Shown: positions 37,127-47,942, counted from the stretch's first letter. The stretch is 64,000 nucleotides of DNA from Corynebacterium sp. ACRQK (GCF_022345965.1 NZ_JAKRMU010000004.1:124001-188000); one strand, 5' to 3'. The notes: generated by a model not told the origin, from the letters alone. A program made the numbers and translations.

Positions 37127-38221
37127 ATGGCAACTAAAGCGAGAGTCGAATGGGCTGATGCAGCCAAGGGTTTGTCCATCATTGGCGTGTGCATCATGCA
37201 CGTCGTCACTGGTGTTCCCGGTGGCAGGGAAACGGCTCTCGGCCAATTCTCCAGCTTCCTCGACCCGCTGCGGATGCCACTGTTCTTCCTGGTCTCCGGA
37301 CTTTTCGCGCACCGCATCCTGGAACGTTCCTTCGCTGACCTGTGGTACCGCCGACTATGGTTCCTGCTGGTGCCCTATTTGGTCTTCAACCCGTTCCACG
37401 CGCTGACGCGCATGAGCATCGATAACAACTTCTCCTGGATCGGCCTGGTCAAAGCCATGGTGCTGGGCAACGTGGGGCTCTGGTTCCTCTACGCACTGAT
37501 GCTCTACAACATCTTCGCCTGGACGCTGCGTAAGCAGCCGCCATGGCTGGCAATCCTGGCTTCCTGTATTCCGCTGGTTATCGGAGCTTTCCTGGGAGGC
37601 GGCGAAAACCTTTTCTTCCGCCAGGTGCTGACGTACGCCCCGATGTTCTTCATCGGCCTGCACTGCCGCGATTTCTTCTTCCGTCTCGCCCGCGAGGCAT
37701 TCCGCCCCTGGGTGGTTATCGGCAGCGCAGCGTTGTTCTTCGGCTCCGAGTTCTTGACGCGCACGCTGTCCAAGACAATCTTTAGTGACTGGACGCCCAC
37801 AGTTGCGGCCCAGACCCTGGGCACGGGCTTCGTCAGTTCCCTGGCTGCTCTGCCGTTTGCCATTGTGGTTTCCGTCTGGATATGCGCCATCCCAGTTGTA
37901 AACCGCCTGTTCCTGTTCGTCGGCCGCAATACCCTGCAGGTCTACGTCTTCCACCCCTTGGGCCTGTTTCTGCTCGGCGGGATGGCCGTATCGCTTGCCG
38001 AGGCACACCCGGATACCCTCTCCTTCCTGGGCACCTTGGCCGGTCAGCTGTGGTGGGGCATCGGCGCCTGCGTGGTGGCCTCTGCAGTCGGCTATGCGAT
38101 CAGCAAGACTCCCTACCTGGGCTGGGTGCTGTTCCCACCGGCACTGCGGCGTCCCCAAGAACAGCAGCAACAATCCCACAACACCGCACGCACTGGCGGT
38201 GACTGTGCCCCGTCCGCTTAG
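37127..38221 (+). CDS. Acyltransferase family 3 membrane protein
   Basis: 364 residues with about ten membrane helices. The N-terminus VEWADAAKGLSIIGVCIMHVV carries the Asp and His typical of the Acyl_transf_3 family, with RMPLFFLVSGLFAHR and the later NRLFLFVGRNTLQVYVFHPLG. These proteins O-acylate sugars or lipids of the envelope; the substrate cannot be told. The C-terminus is a short Gln-rich tail (QEQQQQSHNT). Lies 95 bases after plsC. Confidence 0.85.
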   Translation: MATKARVEWADAAKGLSIIGVCIMHVVTGVPGGRETALGQFSSFLDPLRMPLFFLVSGLFAHRILERSFADLWYRRLWFLLVPYLVFNPFHALTRMSIDNNFSWIGLVKAMVLGNVGLWFLYALMLYNIFAWTLRKQPPWLAILASCIPLVIGAFLGGGENLFFRQVLTYAPMFFIGLHCRDFFFRLAREAFRPWVVIGSAALFFGSEFLTRTLSKTIFSDWTPTVAAQTLGTGFVSSLAALPFAIVVSVWICAIPVVNRLFLFVGRNTLQVYVFHPLGLFLLGGMAVSLAEAHPDTLSFLGTLAGQLWWGIGACVVASAVGYAISKTPYLGWVLFPPALRRPQEQQQQSHNTARTGGDCAPSA

Positions 38222-38252
38222 TCCGGGGTAAAGGGATCTAAACTGGACAACC

Positions 38253-38765
38253 GTGCGCTACTTCTACGACACAGAATTCATCGAAGACGGCTCCACGATC
38301 GACCTTATCTCCATCGGCGTGGTGGCAGAGGACGGCCGCGAGTTCTACGCGGTCTCCACCGAATTCAACGAACACCGGGCGGGGCAGTGGGTGAAGAAGA
38401 ACGTGCTGCCGCTGCTGCCTCCGCGCTCCGACAAGGCGTGGATGGATCGCGCGACGCTGCGCACCAAATTGCATGAATTCCTAGTTCCCGAACGCGCCAC
38501 CCGGAGCCGCACTAAGCCCAGCGACCGACCCGAACTGTGGGCTTGGGTGGGCGCCTACGACCACGTCGCACTGGCGCAACTGTGGGGCGACATGACGAGT
38601 CTGCCCTCTGACCTGCCGCGCTTTACCCACGAGCTCAAGCAGCTGTGGGAGATGGCTGGCCGCCCCCGGCTCCCCGAGAGCCCGAGCAATGCGCACGATG
38701 CGCTGGCGGACGCCCGCTTCAACGTGGTGAAGTACCGCTTGTCTATGGAAGCCCTGCAGTCCTAA
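38253..38765 (+). CDS. 3'-5' exoribonuclease, DEDDh type (Rv2179c-like)
   Basis: 170 residues. Starts MRYFYDTEFIEDGSTIDLISIG with the first Asp and Glu, has WAWVGAYDHVALAQLWG (second Asp) and ends with AHDALADARFNVVKY (His and last Asp). This matches the small mycobacterial exoribonuclease Rv2179c, which trims 3' overhangs and prefers A-rich RNA, and which also neighbours aroG. It has no extra domain. Confidence 0.9.
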   Translation: MRYFYDTEFIEDGSTIDLISIGVVAEDGREFYAVSTEFNEHRAGQWVKKNVLPLLPPRSDKAWMDRATLRTKLHEFLVPERATRSRTKPSDRPELWAWVGAYDHVALAQLWGDMTSLPSDLPRFTHELKQLWEMAGRPRLPESPSNAHDALADARFNVVKYRLSMEALQS

Positions 38766-38796
38766 ACGCGCAGTCGGGGGTCCAGAGTAGAGCTAA

Positions 38797-40263
<1,467 letters not shown>

Positions 40264-40350
40264 AGTTCTAAGCGCGCCTGGGGGGCTAGGCTCGCGCGCG
40301 CCCTAAGCCAGCGCCCAGCTGGCGCCGCAAGCGCCGGCCCACGCGAGCCT

Positions 40351-42609
40351 CTAGACCGTGGTCAGCGTGACCACGGCACCGCGGTGGCTCCGAGAGCTGG
40401 GGCCGGGGGATTGCCCCAGAACCAAGCCATTGGGATCCCCCTTGATCTCCACCTCGAAGCCCGCACCCTCCAATTTCTTTCGAGCCTTTTCCGCAGTGAG
40501 CCCCAAAACCCAAGGCACGCGCTGGGATGTGGACTCGCGGATCTCCACGTCCGTGTTCCTCGACGGGTCCACCAGTTCACCCGCGCCAGGCGACTGTTCC
40601 GCCACGTCGCCGGCATCCTCGGAAGAGTCCTCCACAGGGGCGCCATCGACCGGGTTGAGGCCGGCCTTCCGCAGAGCCTTACGGGCGTCATCAACAGAAA
40701 GACCCTGCACGTCCGGCACCTCGATCGCGTTCGAGAGCACCAGAGTCACCTCCGTGCCGGACTCGACCTCCACGCCCTCCTTCGGGTCAGTGCGGATGGC
40801 CTGACCGGCGGGGATGTCCTTGTTGAACTCCTCGGTTTCCTCGGCGACCTGCAGCCCAGCCTTCTCCAGGGTCTTCTTCGCCCGCTCGCGGTCCTGCCCC
40901 TTCACGCCCGGCACGGTGACGGGGCGCTTGCCCTTACTCATCCGCACCTCGACGGTGGAGCCGGTGTTTACTTCGGTTCCGGCGGCGGGTTGAACCTCCG
41001 CGACATGGCCTTTTGCGATCTCGTCGGAGTAGACATCATCGCCCTTCTTCACCTTGAGCGTGCGGTCGGTGAGTTTACTTGTGTAGTACTGCAGGCTCGA
41101 GTTGGTGCCCGGGTCCGGCACCGTCGGCTTGCCCAGTGAGAGCAGCACTGCCACTTCGGAACCCCGCACGGCCTTTTGCCCCTTGACGGGATCAGTACCC
41201 ATCACGGTGTTCTTCTCTGCCTGATTGTCGTAGCGCTCGTCCAAGGTGGAACTGAAACCAGCTTCCTCGACAGTAGCCTGCGCGGTGGCTTTATCCATGC
41301 CGATGACAGTAGGGATTTCGCCGTAGCGGCCCGTGGTGAACCACCATCCGCCCAAGGCCATGCCAATCACCAGTGCGATGAGGAGGACGATCCAGAAAAC
41401 CGTCGCCACAGGGGACTTGTTGCTGAGCTTCGGTGCTTGCCGTGCGGGAGTCGGCTGGTGCGGTGCAGATCGGTGCGGCGCGGGATGGTGTGGACCAGGA
41501 TGCGCTGGCCCCTGCGGCGACGGGCTGTGGGGTGCCGGGCTGTGTGGAGACGGGCTGTGGGGTGCGTACGGCGGCTGGTGTTGCGTAACGGCGGTGTGGT
41601 GCGTTTCCGGTCGGGTGCGATCATCCTTAGGCAGGACGACTGCGCGCGTGGACATGGATTCGTCGTCCCACGGGGTGCGCTCGCCGAAGTCGGTTCCGGC
41701 CAGTGCGCTACGCACGGCGGATTCGGTGGGAGCAGGCACCTGGAAATCGGGAACGTCGAGGTCCTCGGCGGCCTGCTCCACGGCTTCCAGAAACTCGGCG
41801 CCGTCTACGAAGCGCTGCGTGGGGTCGCGATGGCAGGCGCGCAAAACCAGCTCGTCGATCTTCGGCGGGATGTCCGGCATCAGCGTGCTGGGAGCGGGTA
41901 CAGGGCGGTTGATGCGCGCCATGGCCGTCTCGATGGGAGCGCCGCCCTTAAACGGCGTGCGTCCGGTGAGCAGCTCGAATAGCAGAATGCCGGCGGAGTA
42001 CACGTCGCTGGCTTGGGTCAGGTTCTCGCCGCGCACCTGCTCTGGGGAGAGGTAACCGACGGTGCCGATGACCTGCCCGTTGACGGAGGTGGTGGCGTTC
42101 GTGGGGTCGCCCATCGCCTTGTTGATGGCGCGCACCAGTCCGAAGTCGGCGAGCTTGACCTGATTACGGTCGCTGATCAGTACGTTGTCTGGCTTGATGT
42201 CGCGGTGGATCATGCCTTTGGCATGGGCGATCGACAGTGCGGTGAGTACAGGTCGCATCACTGCGATCGCGGCGTGGGGTGGCATGGGCCCGCGCTCTTT
42301 CAGCAGTTCGCGGAGCGATCCGCCTTCGACTAGTTCCATTACGAGGAAGACGTACTCGTCGTCTACACCCTGGTCGAATACGTTCACCAGCGACGGGTCG
42401 CTGAGCTTCGCCACCGCGCGGGCCTCGCGCTCGAAACGGGTGCGGAAGGCAGGCTCGCGGGCGAGCGTCGGATCCATCACCTTGACCGCTACTTCGCGGT
42501 CCAGGCGCGTATCGATAGCTGCATAGACTGTGGACATGCCACCGCGGGCGATCTGGGCGCCGATGCGGTAGCGCCACTCCAGTAGGTCTCCGGGGTGTAG
42601 CTCGCTCAC
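40351..42609 (-). CDS. pknL: Membrane Ser/Thr protein kinase with five PASTA domains
   Basis: 752 residues. The cytosolic kinase domain (about 12-280) has GGMSTVYAA, AVKVM (catalytic Lys43), HRDIKPDNVLI, DFGLVRA and GTVGYLSPEQV. A linker of about 60 residues (near 336-395) is rich in His, Pro and Ser. One membrane helix (about 403-425) leads to five PASTA repeats outside, which probably sense peptidoglycan or muropeptides. The mycobacterial PknL lacks PASTA domains; the corynebacterial form has them. It is divergent from its likely substrate gene. Activation-loop Thr residues are present (TNATTSVNG). Confidence 0.94.
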   Translation of the reverse strand: MSELHPGDLLEWRYRIGAQIARGGMSTVYAAIDTRLDREVAVKVMDPTLAREPAFRTRFEREARAVAKLSDPSLVNVFDQGVDDEYVFLVMELVEGGSLRELLKERGPMPPHAAIAVMRPVLTALSIAHAKGMIHRDIKPDNVLISDRNQVKLADFGLVRAINKAMGDPTNATTSVNGQVIGTVGYLSPEQVRGENLTQASDVYSAGILLFELLTGRTPFKGGAPIETAMARINRPVPAPSTLMPDIPPKIDELVLRACHRDPTQRFVDGAEFLEAVEQAAEDLDVPDFQVPAPTESAVRSALAGTDFGERTPWDDESMSTRAVVLPKDDRTRPETHHTAVTQHQPPYAPHSPSPHSPAPHSPSPQGPAHPGPHHPAPHRSAPHQPTPARQAPKLSNKSPVATVFWIVLLIALVIGMALGGWWFTTGRYGEIPTVIGMDKATAQATVEEAGFSSTLDERYDNQAEKNTVMGTDPVKGQKAVRGSEVAVLLSLGKPTVPDPGTNSSLQYYTSKLTDRTLKVKKGDDVYSDEIAKGHVAEVQPAAGTEVNTGSTVEVRMSKGKRPVTVPGVKGQDRERAKKTLEKAGLQVAEETEEFNKDIPAGQAIRTDPKEGVEVESGTEVTLVLSNAIEVPDVQGLSVDDARKALRKAGLNPVDGAPVEDSSEDAGDVAEQSPGAGELVDPSRNTDVEIRESTSQRVPWVLGLTAEKARKKLEGAGFEVEIKGDPNGLVLGQSPGPSSRSHRGAVVTLTTV

Positions 42610-42802
42610 GTCTAGTTTCAGCCTCGTTTTCTAATGGGTTTCTCGGTCACTGGGGGGGTATAAGAGATGCTCTTGTGCGTAGTTGTGTTCAGTGTTGCGC
42701 AATTATTCTAGTGGTACTCGTGTCATTATACGTTTAGCCTGGTGCGCGCCCTACTCGTTTCCTATTGACTCTTATTGACGCCCACGCGCTACAGTGGCCA
42801 CC

Positions 42803-43252
42803 GTGAGTAAAGAAAACAAGCACGCAGAAGATCACGGCACCTTTACACACTCTGGCGCACGCTCTGGCGAGGAGGGGCAGGGGTGCGTACTCGCGGAGTC
42901 GGTGAGCGGAGTTCCCGCTGGTGAAGAGGTTTTGACCCTACCAGAAGTAGCGGAGCGAATGAACTTGGTCGTCACCAAGGTCATGGACATGCTGGGCAAG
43001 AAGCAGCTGCTGGCCGTCGAGCTCGACCGCGTGCGGCACGTGCCTGCCCGCTTCCTGGACGAGGACGGGCAGCTGAACCGCTTTGTCCCCGGGGCGATCG
43101 CCCTGCTTAGCGACGGTGGCTACTCCGACGCGGAGATTCTGGATTACCTCTTTACTGAAGATGACTCTCTGCCGGGGCGCCCAGTGGACGCCCTGCACGG
43201 TCATCTCGCCCGCGAGGTGATGCGTCGGGCGCAGGCGATGGCAATTCTATAG
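42803..43252 (+). CDS. Rv2175c-like DNA-binding protein, probable PknL substrate
   Basis: 149 residues from the GTG at 42803, 7 bases after TACAGT (GTG at 42794 is also possible). The N-terminal ~45 residues are polar with several Thr and Ser (HGTFTHSGARSGEE). A winged helix-turn-helix follows (LTLPEVAERMNLVVTKVMDMLGKKQLLAVELDRV), then the Rv2175c C-terminal domain (VPARFLDEDGQLNRFVPGAIALLSDGGYSDAEILDYLF). In M. tuberculosis PknL phosphorylates Rv2175c on an N-terminal Thr and lowers its DNA binding. The last 101 bases overlap mptA on the other strand. Confidence 0.88.
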   Translation: MSKENKHAEDHGTFTHSGARSGEEGQGCVLAESVSGVPAGEEVLTLPEVAERMNLVVTKVMDMLGKKQLLAVELDRVRHVPARFLDEDGQLNRFVPGAIALLSDGGYSDAEILDYLFTEDDSLPGRPVDALHGHLAREVMRRAQAMAIL

Positions 43253-44822
43253 CCCACTGCACCTGCTGCTGGCTCTGCTGGTCCTGCTGCCCCTGCTGGT
43301 GGCGGCGTGGGAATTCCAGACATGCCTGGACCACCCAGGCGAAGATCACAGCGAAGCCGAGTACCCACCACAGGGCGTACAAGCGGTTGTTGCCGCCACC
43401 GTCGAACATGAAGGTAACCCACATGCAGAACACACTGGTGAGGTAAAAGACCATGCGCGATTGGCTGGCTAGTACCACCAGCGCTAGGGGTGCGGTGTAG
43501 TACCACGGCAGCGTCACGGTGTTGAGCACACAGGTGATCGCGTAGGCGACGGCCATGCCGGTAAACGCAGTGCGCTCGTCGTGGCGGAACAGCCACCAGG
43601 TGGCAACCAGCCCGAGGATCATCAGGGCGCTGCTGACCGGACGGATTGCATCCACCAGCACGTTGAAAGTCAGGTCGTCGTTGATACGCGACAGCACCGG
43701 CTCTACCGAGGATGCGAGGAAGGACGGCAGCGCCAGGGGATTGATGACCTTGGAGTTGCCGGTGACCTCCGTTACCCAGCCCCACGTCTGATTGGTCAGG
43801 ACGGTCACGAGCGCCAGCAAACCAACACAGGTCAGCACACTGACCAGGCCAGTCCACACCAGTGTGCCGAAGCGGCGCCACGTATCGGCAAGGCGCAGCC
43901 AGCGGGCCTTTCCTTCCGAGTAGGGGAGCGGGCCTGCCAGTCGTGCAACCATGATCCACACGACGAAAGGCAGGGCGATAAACGCCGTGGCCTTCAGCGC
44001 AGTCGCCACCCCGATCAGAGCCGATGCGGCCAGACCACCCCGAACCGGCGATAGCTTCACCGCACACAGGCAGCCGAGAAGCACCAGCGCCATCATCATG
44101 CTCTCGGTGTGCATGCCGCCCACCAAGTGCAGCACACTCAGTGGGTTGAACACTCCCAGCCAGACGGCCACGTCAGGCCGGATGCCCAGATGCGTAGCGA
44201 GTTTCGCTACCGCCCAGGCCATTACCAGCACGGATGCGATGGAGAGCAACTTAAAGGCGAGGGTGCCAGCGGTGATGTTGTCGCCGGTGATGGAAGTGAC
44301 GGCATGCCCCACTCCCATGTGCAGCGGGCCATAGGGTGTGGTGGTGTTTCGCCAGTCGGCGCTGACCTCGAACAGCAGGGGGCCGGGGTTGGCCGCAGCG
44401 CCGACCTCATAGGCATTGAAGCCATCGCGGGCGAGGGTGCCTTGCATGAGGTAGGAGTAAATATCCCTTGACATCAGCGGCCCGGCTAGAACCAATGGTC
44501 CGATCCAGGCGGCGATGACGGAGCGCCGCAGCGGCTCACCGTGTACGAGGATGTGCCGCCCGACGATAATCCAACTGAGCACCATCGCCGCCAGGGCGAA
44601 CCACATTACAACCGTCACCATGCCTGCGGCGTGGCCAAAGGTGAAGGAGCTCAGGCCGATGACCTGCATGATGCCGCCGCGCGAGCGCACGGCGCCGACG
44701 CTGTGGGAGGTGATCGTCAAGACGATGCTGCCGACTAGCCCCAGCCAGACAGCGCGGCGGTAGCCCACCGACTGCAGCCAGGAACGAGTCTTGTCCCCAA
44801 AACTTTCCGTAGCGGCCGTCAT
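43152..44822 (-). CDS. mptA: Alpha-1,6-mannosyltransferase of lipomannan synthesis, GT-C
   Basis: 556 residues with about 13 membrane helices. The first outside loop has the GT-C acidic motif SRDIYSYLMQG, followed by NTTTPYGPLHMGV. MptA extends the alpha-1,6-mannan core of lipomannan/lipoarabinomannan on the outer membrane face using polyprenyl-phosphomannose. The C-terminal ~35 residues (after a Gln-rich stretch, RRHQQGQQDQQSQQQ) are encoded antisense to the end of the Rv2175c-like gene. The start overlaps the crtI-like stop by 4 bases, so the three genes idsA, crtI-like and mptA are probably one operon. Confidence 0.92.
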   Translation of the reverse strand: MTAATESFGDKTRSWLQSVGYRRAVWLGLVGSIVLTITSHSVGAVRSRGGIMQVIGLSSFTFGHAAGMVTVVMWFALAAMVLSWIIVGRHILVHGEPLRRSVIAAWIGPLVLAGPLMSRDIYSYLMQGTLARDGFNAYEVGAAANPGPLLFEVSADWRNTTTPYGPLHMGVGHAVTSITGDNITAGTLAFKLLSIASVLVMAWAVAKLATHLGIRPDVAVWLGVFNPLSVLHLVGGMHTESMMMALVLLGCLCAVKLSPVRGGLAASALIGVATALKATAFIALPFVVWIMVARLAGPLPYSEGKARWLRLADTWRRFGTLVWTGLVSVLTCVGLLALVTVLTNQTWGWVTEVTGNSKVINPLALPSFLASSVEPVLSRINDDLTFNVLVDAIRPVSSALMILGLVATWWLFRHDERTAFTGMAVAYAITCVLNTVTLPWYYTAPLALVVLASQSRMVFYLTSVFCMWVTFMFDGGGNNRLYALWWVLGFAVIFAWVVQACLEFPRRHQQGQQDQQSQQQVQWAIELPSPAPDASPRGRDDRAGRPLGAPAESHLQ

Positions 44823-46585
44823 AACACACCACCGCCGGTGATGCGGCGGGCGGCCAGAGCGCCGGAGAGGATGACGGTCGGCACACCTACGCCTGGCGTG
44901 GTCGAGGAGCCGGCGAGCACCAGGTTATCCACACCAAACGCGCGGGCATTGCGGGGCCGGAAAGGGCCGGTCTGGGTGAAGGAGTGCGCCAACGCGAACG
45001 GGCTGCCCGCGCCGAAACCGTGGTCGGCCTGCCACGAGGCTGGGGTATCCACCCGGGCGGCGCGGAAGTGCTCGGCAATGCCCGTGTAGCCGCGGGCCTC
45101 CAGTACCCCCAGAAGCTCCTGGACGTACGGGTCCGTGACGTTCTCCCAGTCGATATTCGCCGAACGCAGGTTTGGGGCCGGGGCGAGGATGCTCATCGGT
45201 TCGTAGGTGCCGGCGGTAGGAGACGTGGCGTCATCCCCGACAACATCGCCGAAAGTACGGTCGGCAACGGTACGCGCTGGGCGAGTAAGCAGCAACGATG
45301 GGTCGCTCATTAGCTTGCCACGACCGTGCGGGGCGGTGATCTCGCGGAAGGTTTCGTCCCACGCCTCGCCGAAGCTGATGGTGTGGTGGCGCTGCGACTC
45401 CCACCGGCCGGACACTTCCGTTGGAATGCTGCCGTGAATTACCACGGCAGAGGGGGACCAGCGCAGCGGGGCGACCTTGCGCCACACTCGGCGGGCGAAG
45501 GAACGGGAAATTAGCGCGCTTTCCCGGCCGGAACGGGTGAGAAGTTCGCCCACCACCGGCAGATCCGGGGTGGCCACGACCGCGTCGCAGTCGATGTATT
45601 CGCCGGAGCTGGTGCGCACGCCCGTAATGAGGTCCTCCGAGAAGTCCACGTGCTCGACCGCGTCCGATGTGATGATGCGCCCGCCGGCGGCCCGCAGTGC
45701 CGCGGCCATGACCTCCGGCACCTCGCTCATGGAAAAGCCGGGGTAGAACACGCCCATGGAGGTATCCATGTGCGAAATGACGGTGTAGACGGCACGCGCA
45801 TTCTTCGGCGCCACACCCGCATACAGCGCCTGGAAGGTAAACAACCGCTGTAGTTCTGCGTCGGGGATGTGCCGTGCCGCGGTCTTGCCGAGGCTGCCGA
45901 AGGCGCCGAGGGAGCCGAGGTGGCCAAGGTCGGACGCCGCAGCGGGCGTGGACAGCAAATCCAGCGCACCGTCGAAGTCGGCGGCTAGGAAGTTCTCGAA
46001 GCTGGCGCTGAAGACATTCTGCGACCATTCGCGGTGGGTCAGATAACCGGCGGCCAGCTCGTCGGTGGCAACGCGATCCAAGCCCTTGGAATCCGCGAAG
46101 CGGCGGATCTCTGCCACCATCGCATCGCGGTCGGCGAAGACTTCAGCATGGCGGCCGCTGGCGAACTGTGCGTGATAGGCCGGAGCCAGGCGCCGGGGAG
46201 CCCACGGGCGCTCTAGGCCCAGCTGCTTGGCAGCGCCCTCGGAGCGCAAGTCGATGCCGACGGAGGCCACGGCGGATTCGACTAGGCCGGGCATCGTCAG
46301 TACGGTGGCACCGGTATCGGCCACGAAGTTCCCGTGTGCGCTGGTCAGCTGCTCGCTACGGCAGCGGCCGCCTACAGCGTCGGCGGCCTCAACGACAGTG
46401 ACTTCCCTCCCGGCGGAACGCAACCGCAGGGCGGCGGACAGCCCGGCCAAACCGGCGCCGATCACAACTACGCGCTCGCCGTTGCCGGGCAGGCGCTGGC
46501 GCAACGTGGGGCGCGTCATGGGTACCAAGGGGCTCGGCAGGCTCAGGTGACGGCGACCGTCGGCAGAGCGGGTGGATAGCTGCAT
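44819..46585 (-). CDS. Phytoene desaturase-like FAD oxidoreductase (CrtI family)
   Basis: 588 residues. FAD-binding GAGLAGLSAALRLRSAGREVTVVEAADAVGG is split here only for length: the dinucleotide motif GAGLAGLS begins near residue 41. The C-terminal family motif is NLVLAGSSTTPGVGVP. CrtI enzymes desaturate or isomerise C30-C50 isoprenoids. No crtB or cyclase lies nearby, so the substrate is open. The ATG follows the idsA stop directly (TAAATG, ribosome site GGAGG) and its stop overlaps the mptA start, so it is translationally coupled to a prenyl diphosphate synthase and a mannosyltransferase using a polyprenyl donor. It may form a carotenoid or alter a polyprenol. Confidence 0.85.
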   Translation of the reverse strand: MQLSTRSADGRRHLSLPSPLVPMTRPTLRQRLPGNGERVVVIGAGLAGLSAALRLRSAGREVTVVEAADAVGGRCRSEQLTSAHGNFVADTGATVLTMPGLVESAVASVGIDLRSEGAAKQLGLERPWAPRRLAPAYHAQFASGRHAEVFADRDAMVAEIRRFADSKGLDRVATDELAAGYLTHREWSQNVFSASFENFLAADFDGALDLLSTPAAASDLGHLGSLGAFGSLGKTAARHIPDAELQRLFTFQALYAGVAPKNARAVYTVISHMDTSMGVFYPGFSMSEVPEVMAAALRAAGGRIITSDAVEHVDFSEDLITGVRTSSGEYIDCDAVVATPDLPVVGELLTRSGRESALISRSFARRVWRKVAPLRWSPSAVVIHGSIPTEVSGRWESQRHHTISFGEAWDETFREITAPHGRGKLMSDPSLLLTRPARTVADRTFGDVVGDDATSPTAGTYEPMSILAPAPNLRSANIDWENVTDPYVQELLGVLEARGYTGIAEHFRAARVDTPASWQADHGFGAGSPFALAHSFTQTGPFRPRNARAFGVDNLVLAGSSTTPGVGVPTVILSGALAARRITGGGVL

Positions 46586-47755
46586 TTAAAACCTCCGGTG
46601 CGTTAGTTCTTCCGCCAGCTGGGTCAGCTCTGCAGTGATGTCGGCGCCCAGACCACCCGCTTGCAGGGACTCGATGGCCCGCTGAGTGCGCGCCTCGATC
46701 AGCGTTTCCACCTCGGCCTGCGCGCCAGTGTCGTAGATGATGTCGCGGAGGCGCTCGATCTCCGCCTCTGCGGACTCTTCGCCCTTGCCCAGCCCCTCGC
46801 GTAGGGCTGCGGCCTGGGATTCGTCGCCCCGCTGCAACGCCTCGTTGATGAGGGTAGTGCGCTTGCCGGTGCGCAGATCATCGCCGGAAGGCTTGCCGGT
46901 GACCTCCGGGTCGCCGAATACTCCCAGCTGATCGTCGCGCAGCTGAAAGGCTTCGCCAATGTCCTGACCCACGTTGCGGAGCAAGGTCTGAGTCGGTTCA
47001 TTGGCACCCGCCAGCGCGGCACCAATGTGCAGTGGGCGGGCGACAGTGTAGGAGGCAGTCTTGTATTTGATTACGGCAAAGGAATCCGCAACGTCCTCGC
47101 TGCCGTTGGCTTCCAGGGCGATGTCCAGGATCTGGCCGGCGATCACCTCGGTGCGCATGGCCCGCCAGGCCGGGCGTGCACGCTGTAGCGCTGTGGTGCT
47201 CAACCCTGAGCCGTTGTACAGGTCATCCGCCCAAGCGAAGGCGAGGTCGCCGATGAGGATTGCCTGGCTGACCCCATAGTGCTCGGAGGAGCCAAGCCAG
47301 CCGCGTTCGCGGTGCTTCGATTCGAAAGTGCGGTGGGCGGTGGGGAAGCCGCGCCGGGTATCGGAGTGGTCGATGATGTCGTCGTGGATGAGGGCGCAGG
47401 CCTGGATGAACTCGAAGGCAGACAGCGCATTCAGTATGGCGCCTTGATTGAAATCTGCGGTGGAGGACGACGTGGCGTCACCTCCCTTTCCCCAAAGAGC
47501 ATCCGGCGACCCGCCGCCGCCTTCGAGCGCCGCGCGGATGCCGGCCCAAGCGAAGGTCGGGCGGACGCGCTTGCCTCCATTGACGATAAAGTCGCGTAGC
47601 ACCGTGATAGCGCCGCCGACGAGGGAGCCGATATGGGAGAACTCCTCCTGGGAGCGGCTCAGGTACTCCTTTAGTTGGGCATCGACGGCGGTCGGAACTG
47701 CGGACAGCGGGGAATCGAGGTGCCAGGGGTGCGCGGCCAGCTCATCGGTACTCAT
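46586..47755 (-). CDS. idsA: Polyprenyl (geranylgeranyl-type) diphosphate synthase
   Basis: 389 residues, trans-prenyltransferase fold. The first Asp-rich motif is LIHDDIIDHSDTRRG, the second region QLRDDQLGVFGDPEVTGKP, with GGKRVRPTFAW at the N-terminal side. It condenses isopentenyl diphosphate units into short-chain (C15-C20) products. A TAGAAT box ends 8 bases before the ATG, so the operon idsA - crtI-like - mptA may start leaderless. In related genomes idsA is next to mptA without the crtI-like gene, from memory. Confidence 0.92.
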   Translation of the reverse strand: MSTDELAAHPWHLDSPLSAVPTAVDAQLKEYLSRSQEEFSHIGSLVGGAITVLRDFIVNGGKRVRPTFAWAGIRAALEGGGGSPDALWGKGGDATSSSTADFNQGAILNALSAFEFIQACALIHDDIIDHSDTRRGFPTAHRTFESKHRERGWLGSSEHYGVSQAILIGDLAFAWADDLYNGSGLSTTALQRARPAWRAMRTEVIAGQILDIALEANGSEDVADSFAVIKYKTASYTVARPLHIGAALAGANEPTQTLLRNVGQDIGEAFQLRDDQLGVFGDPEVTGKPSGDDLRTGKRTTLINEALQRGDESQAAALREGLGKGEESAEAEIERLRDIIYDTGAQAEVETLIEARTQRAIESLQAGGLGADITAELTQLAEELTHRRF

Positions 47756-47905
47756 GGCTCTCTATTCTAAGGGCTAGCGCGACAAGTGCGAACAACGGTA
47801 GTGCTGGGGTGACGCCACCGTGGCAGGCGGGCGGCACGGGGCAACGCACGGACAGCCCGCGGGGGTGACCGCGCGCAGAGAAAATGCCGAATGTAGGCCA
47901 AAGCC

Positions 47906-47942
47906 TTGAAATGGACAGCTCTGTCTATATGATCTTTGGGTA
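47906..47942 (+). promoter_or_regulatory. metF promoter with McbR-type operator between -35 and -10
   Basis: TTGAAA (47906-47911), 16 bases, TATGAT (47928-47933), then 8 bases to the ATG at 47942, giving a leaderless transcript. The spacer holds TGGAC-AGCTCT-GTCTA (47912-47927), one base from the McbR consensus TAGAC-N6-GTCTA. Binding there would block RNA polymerase. Confidence 0.8.
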
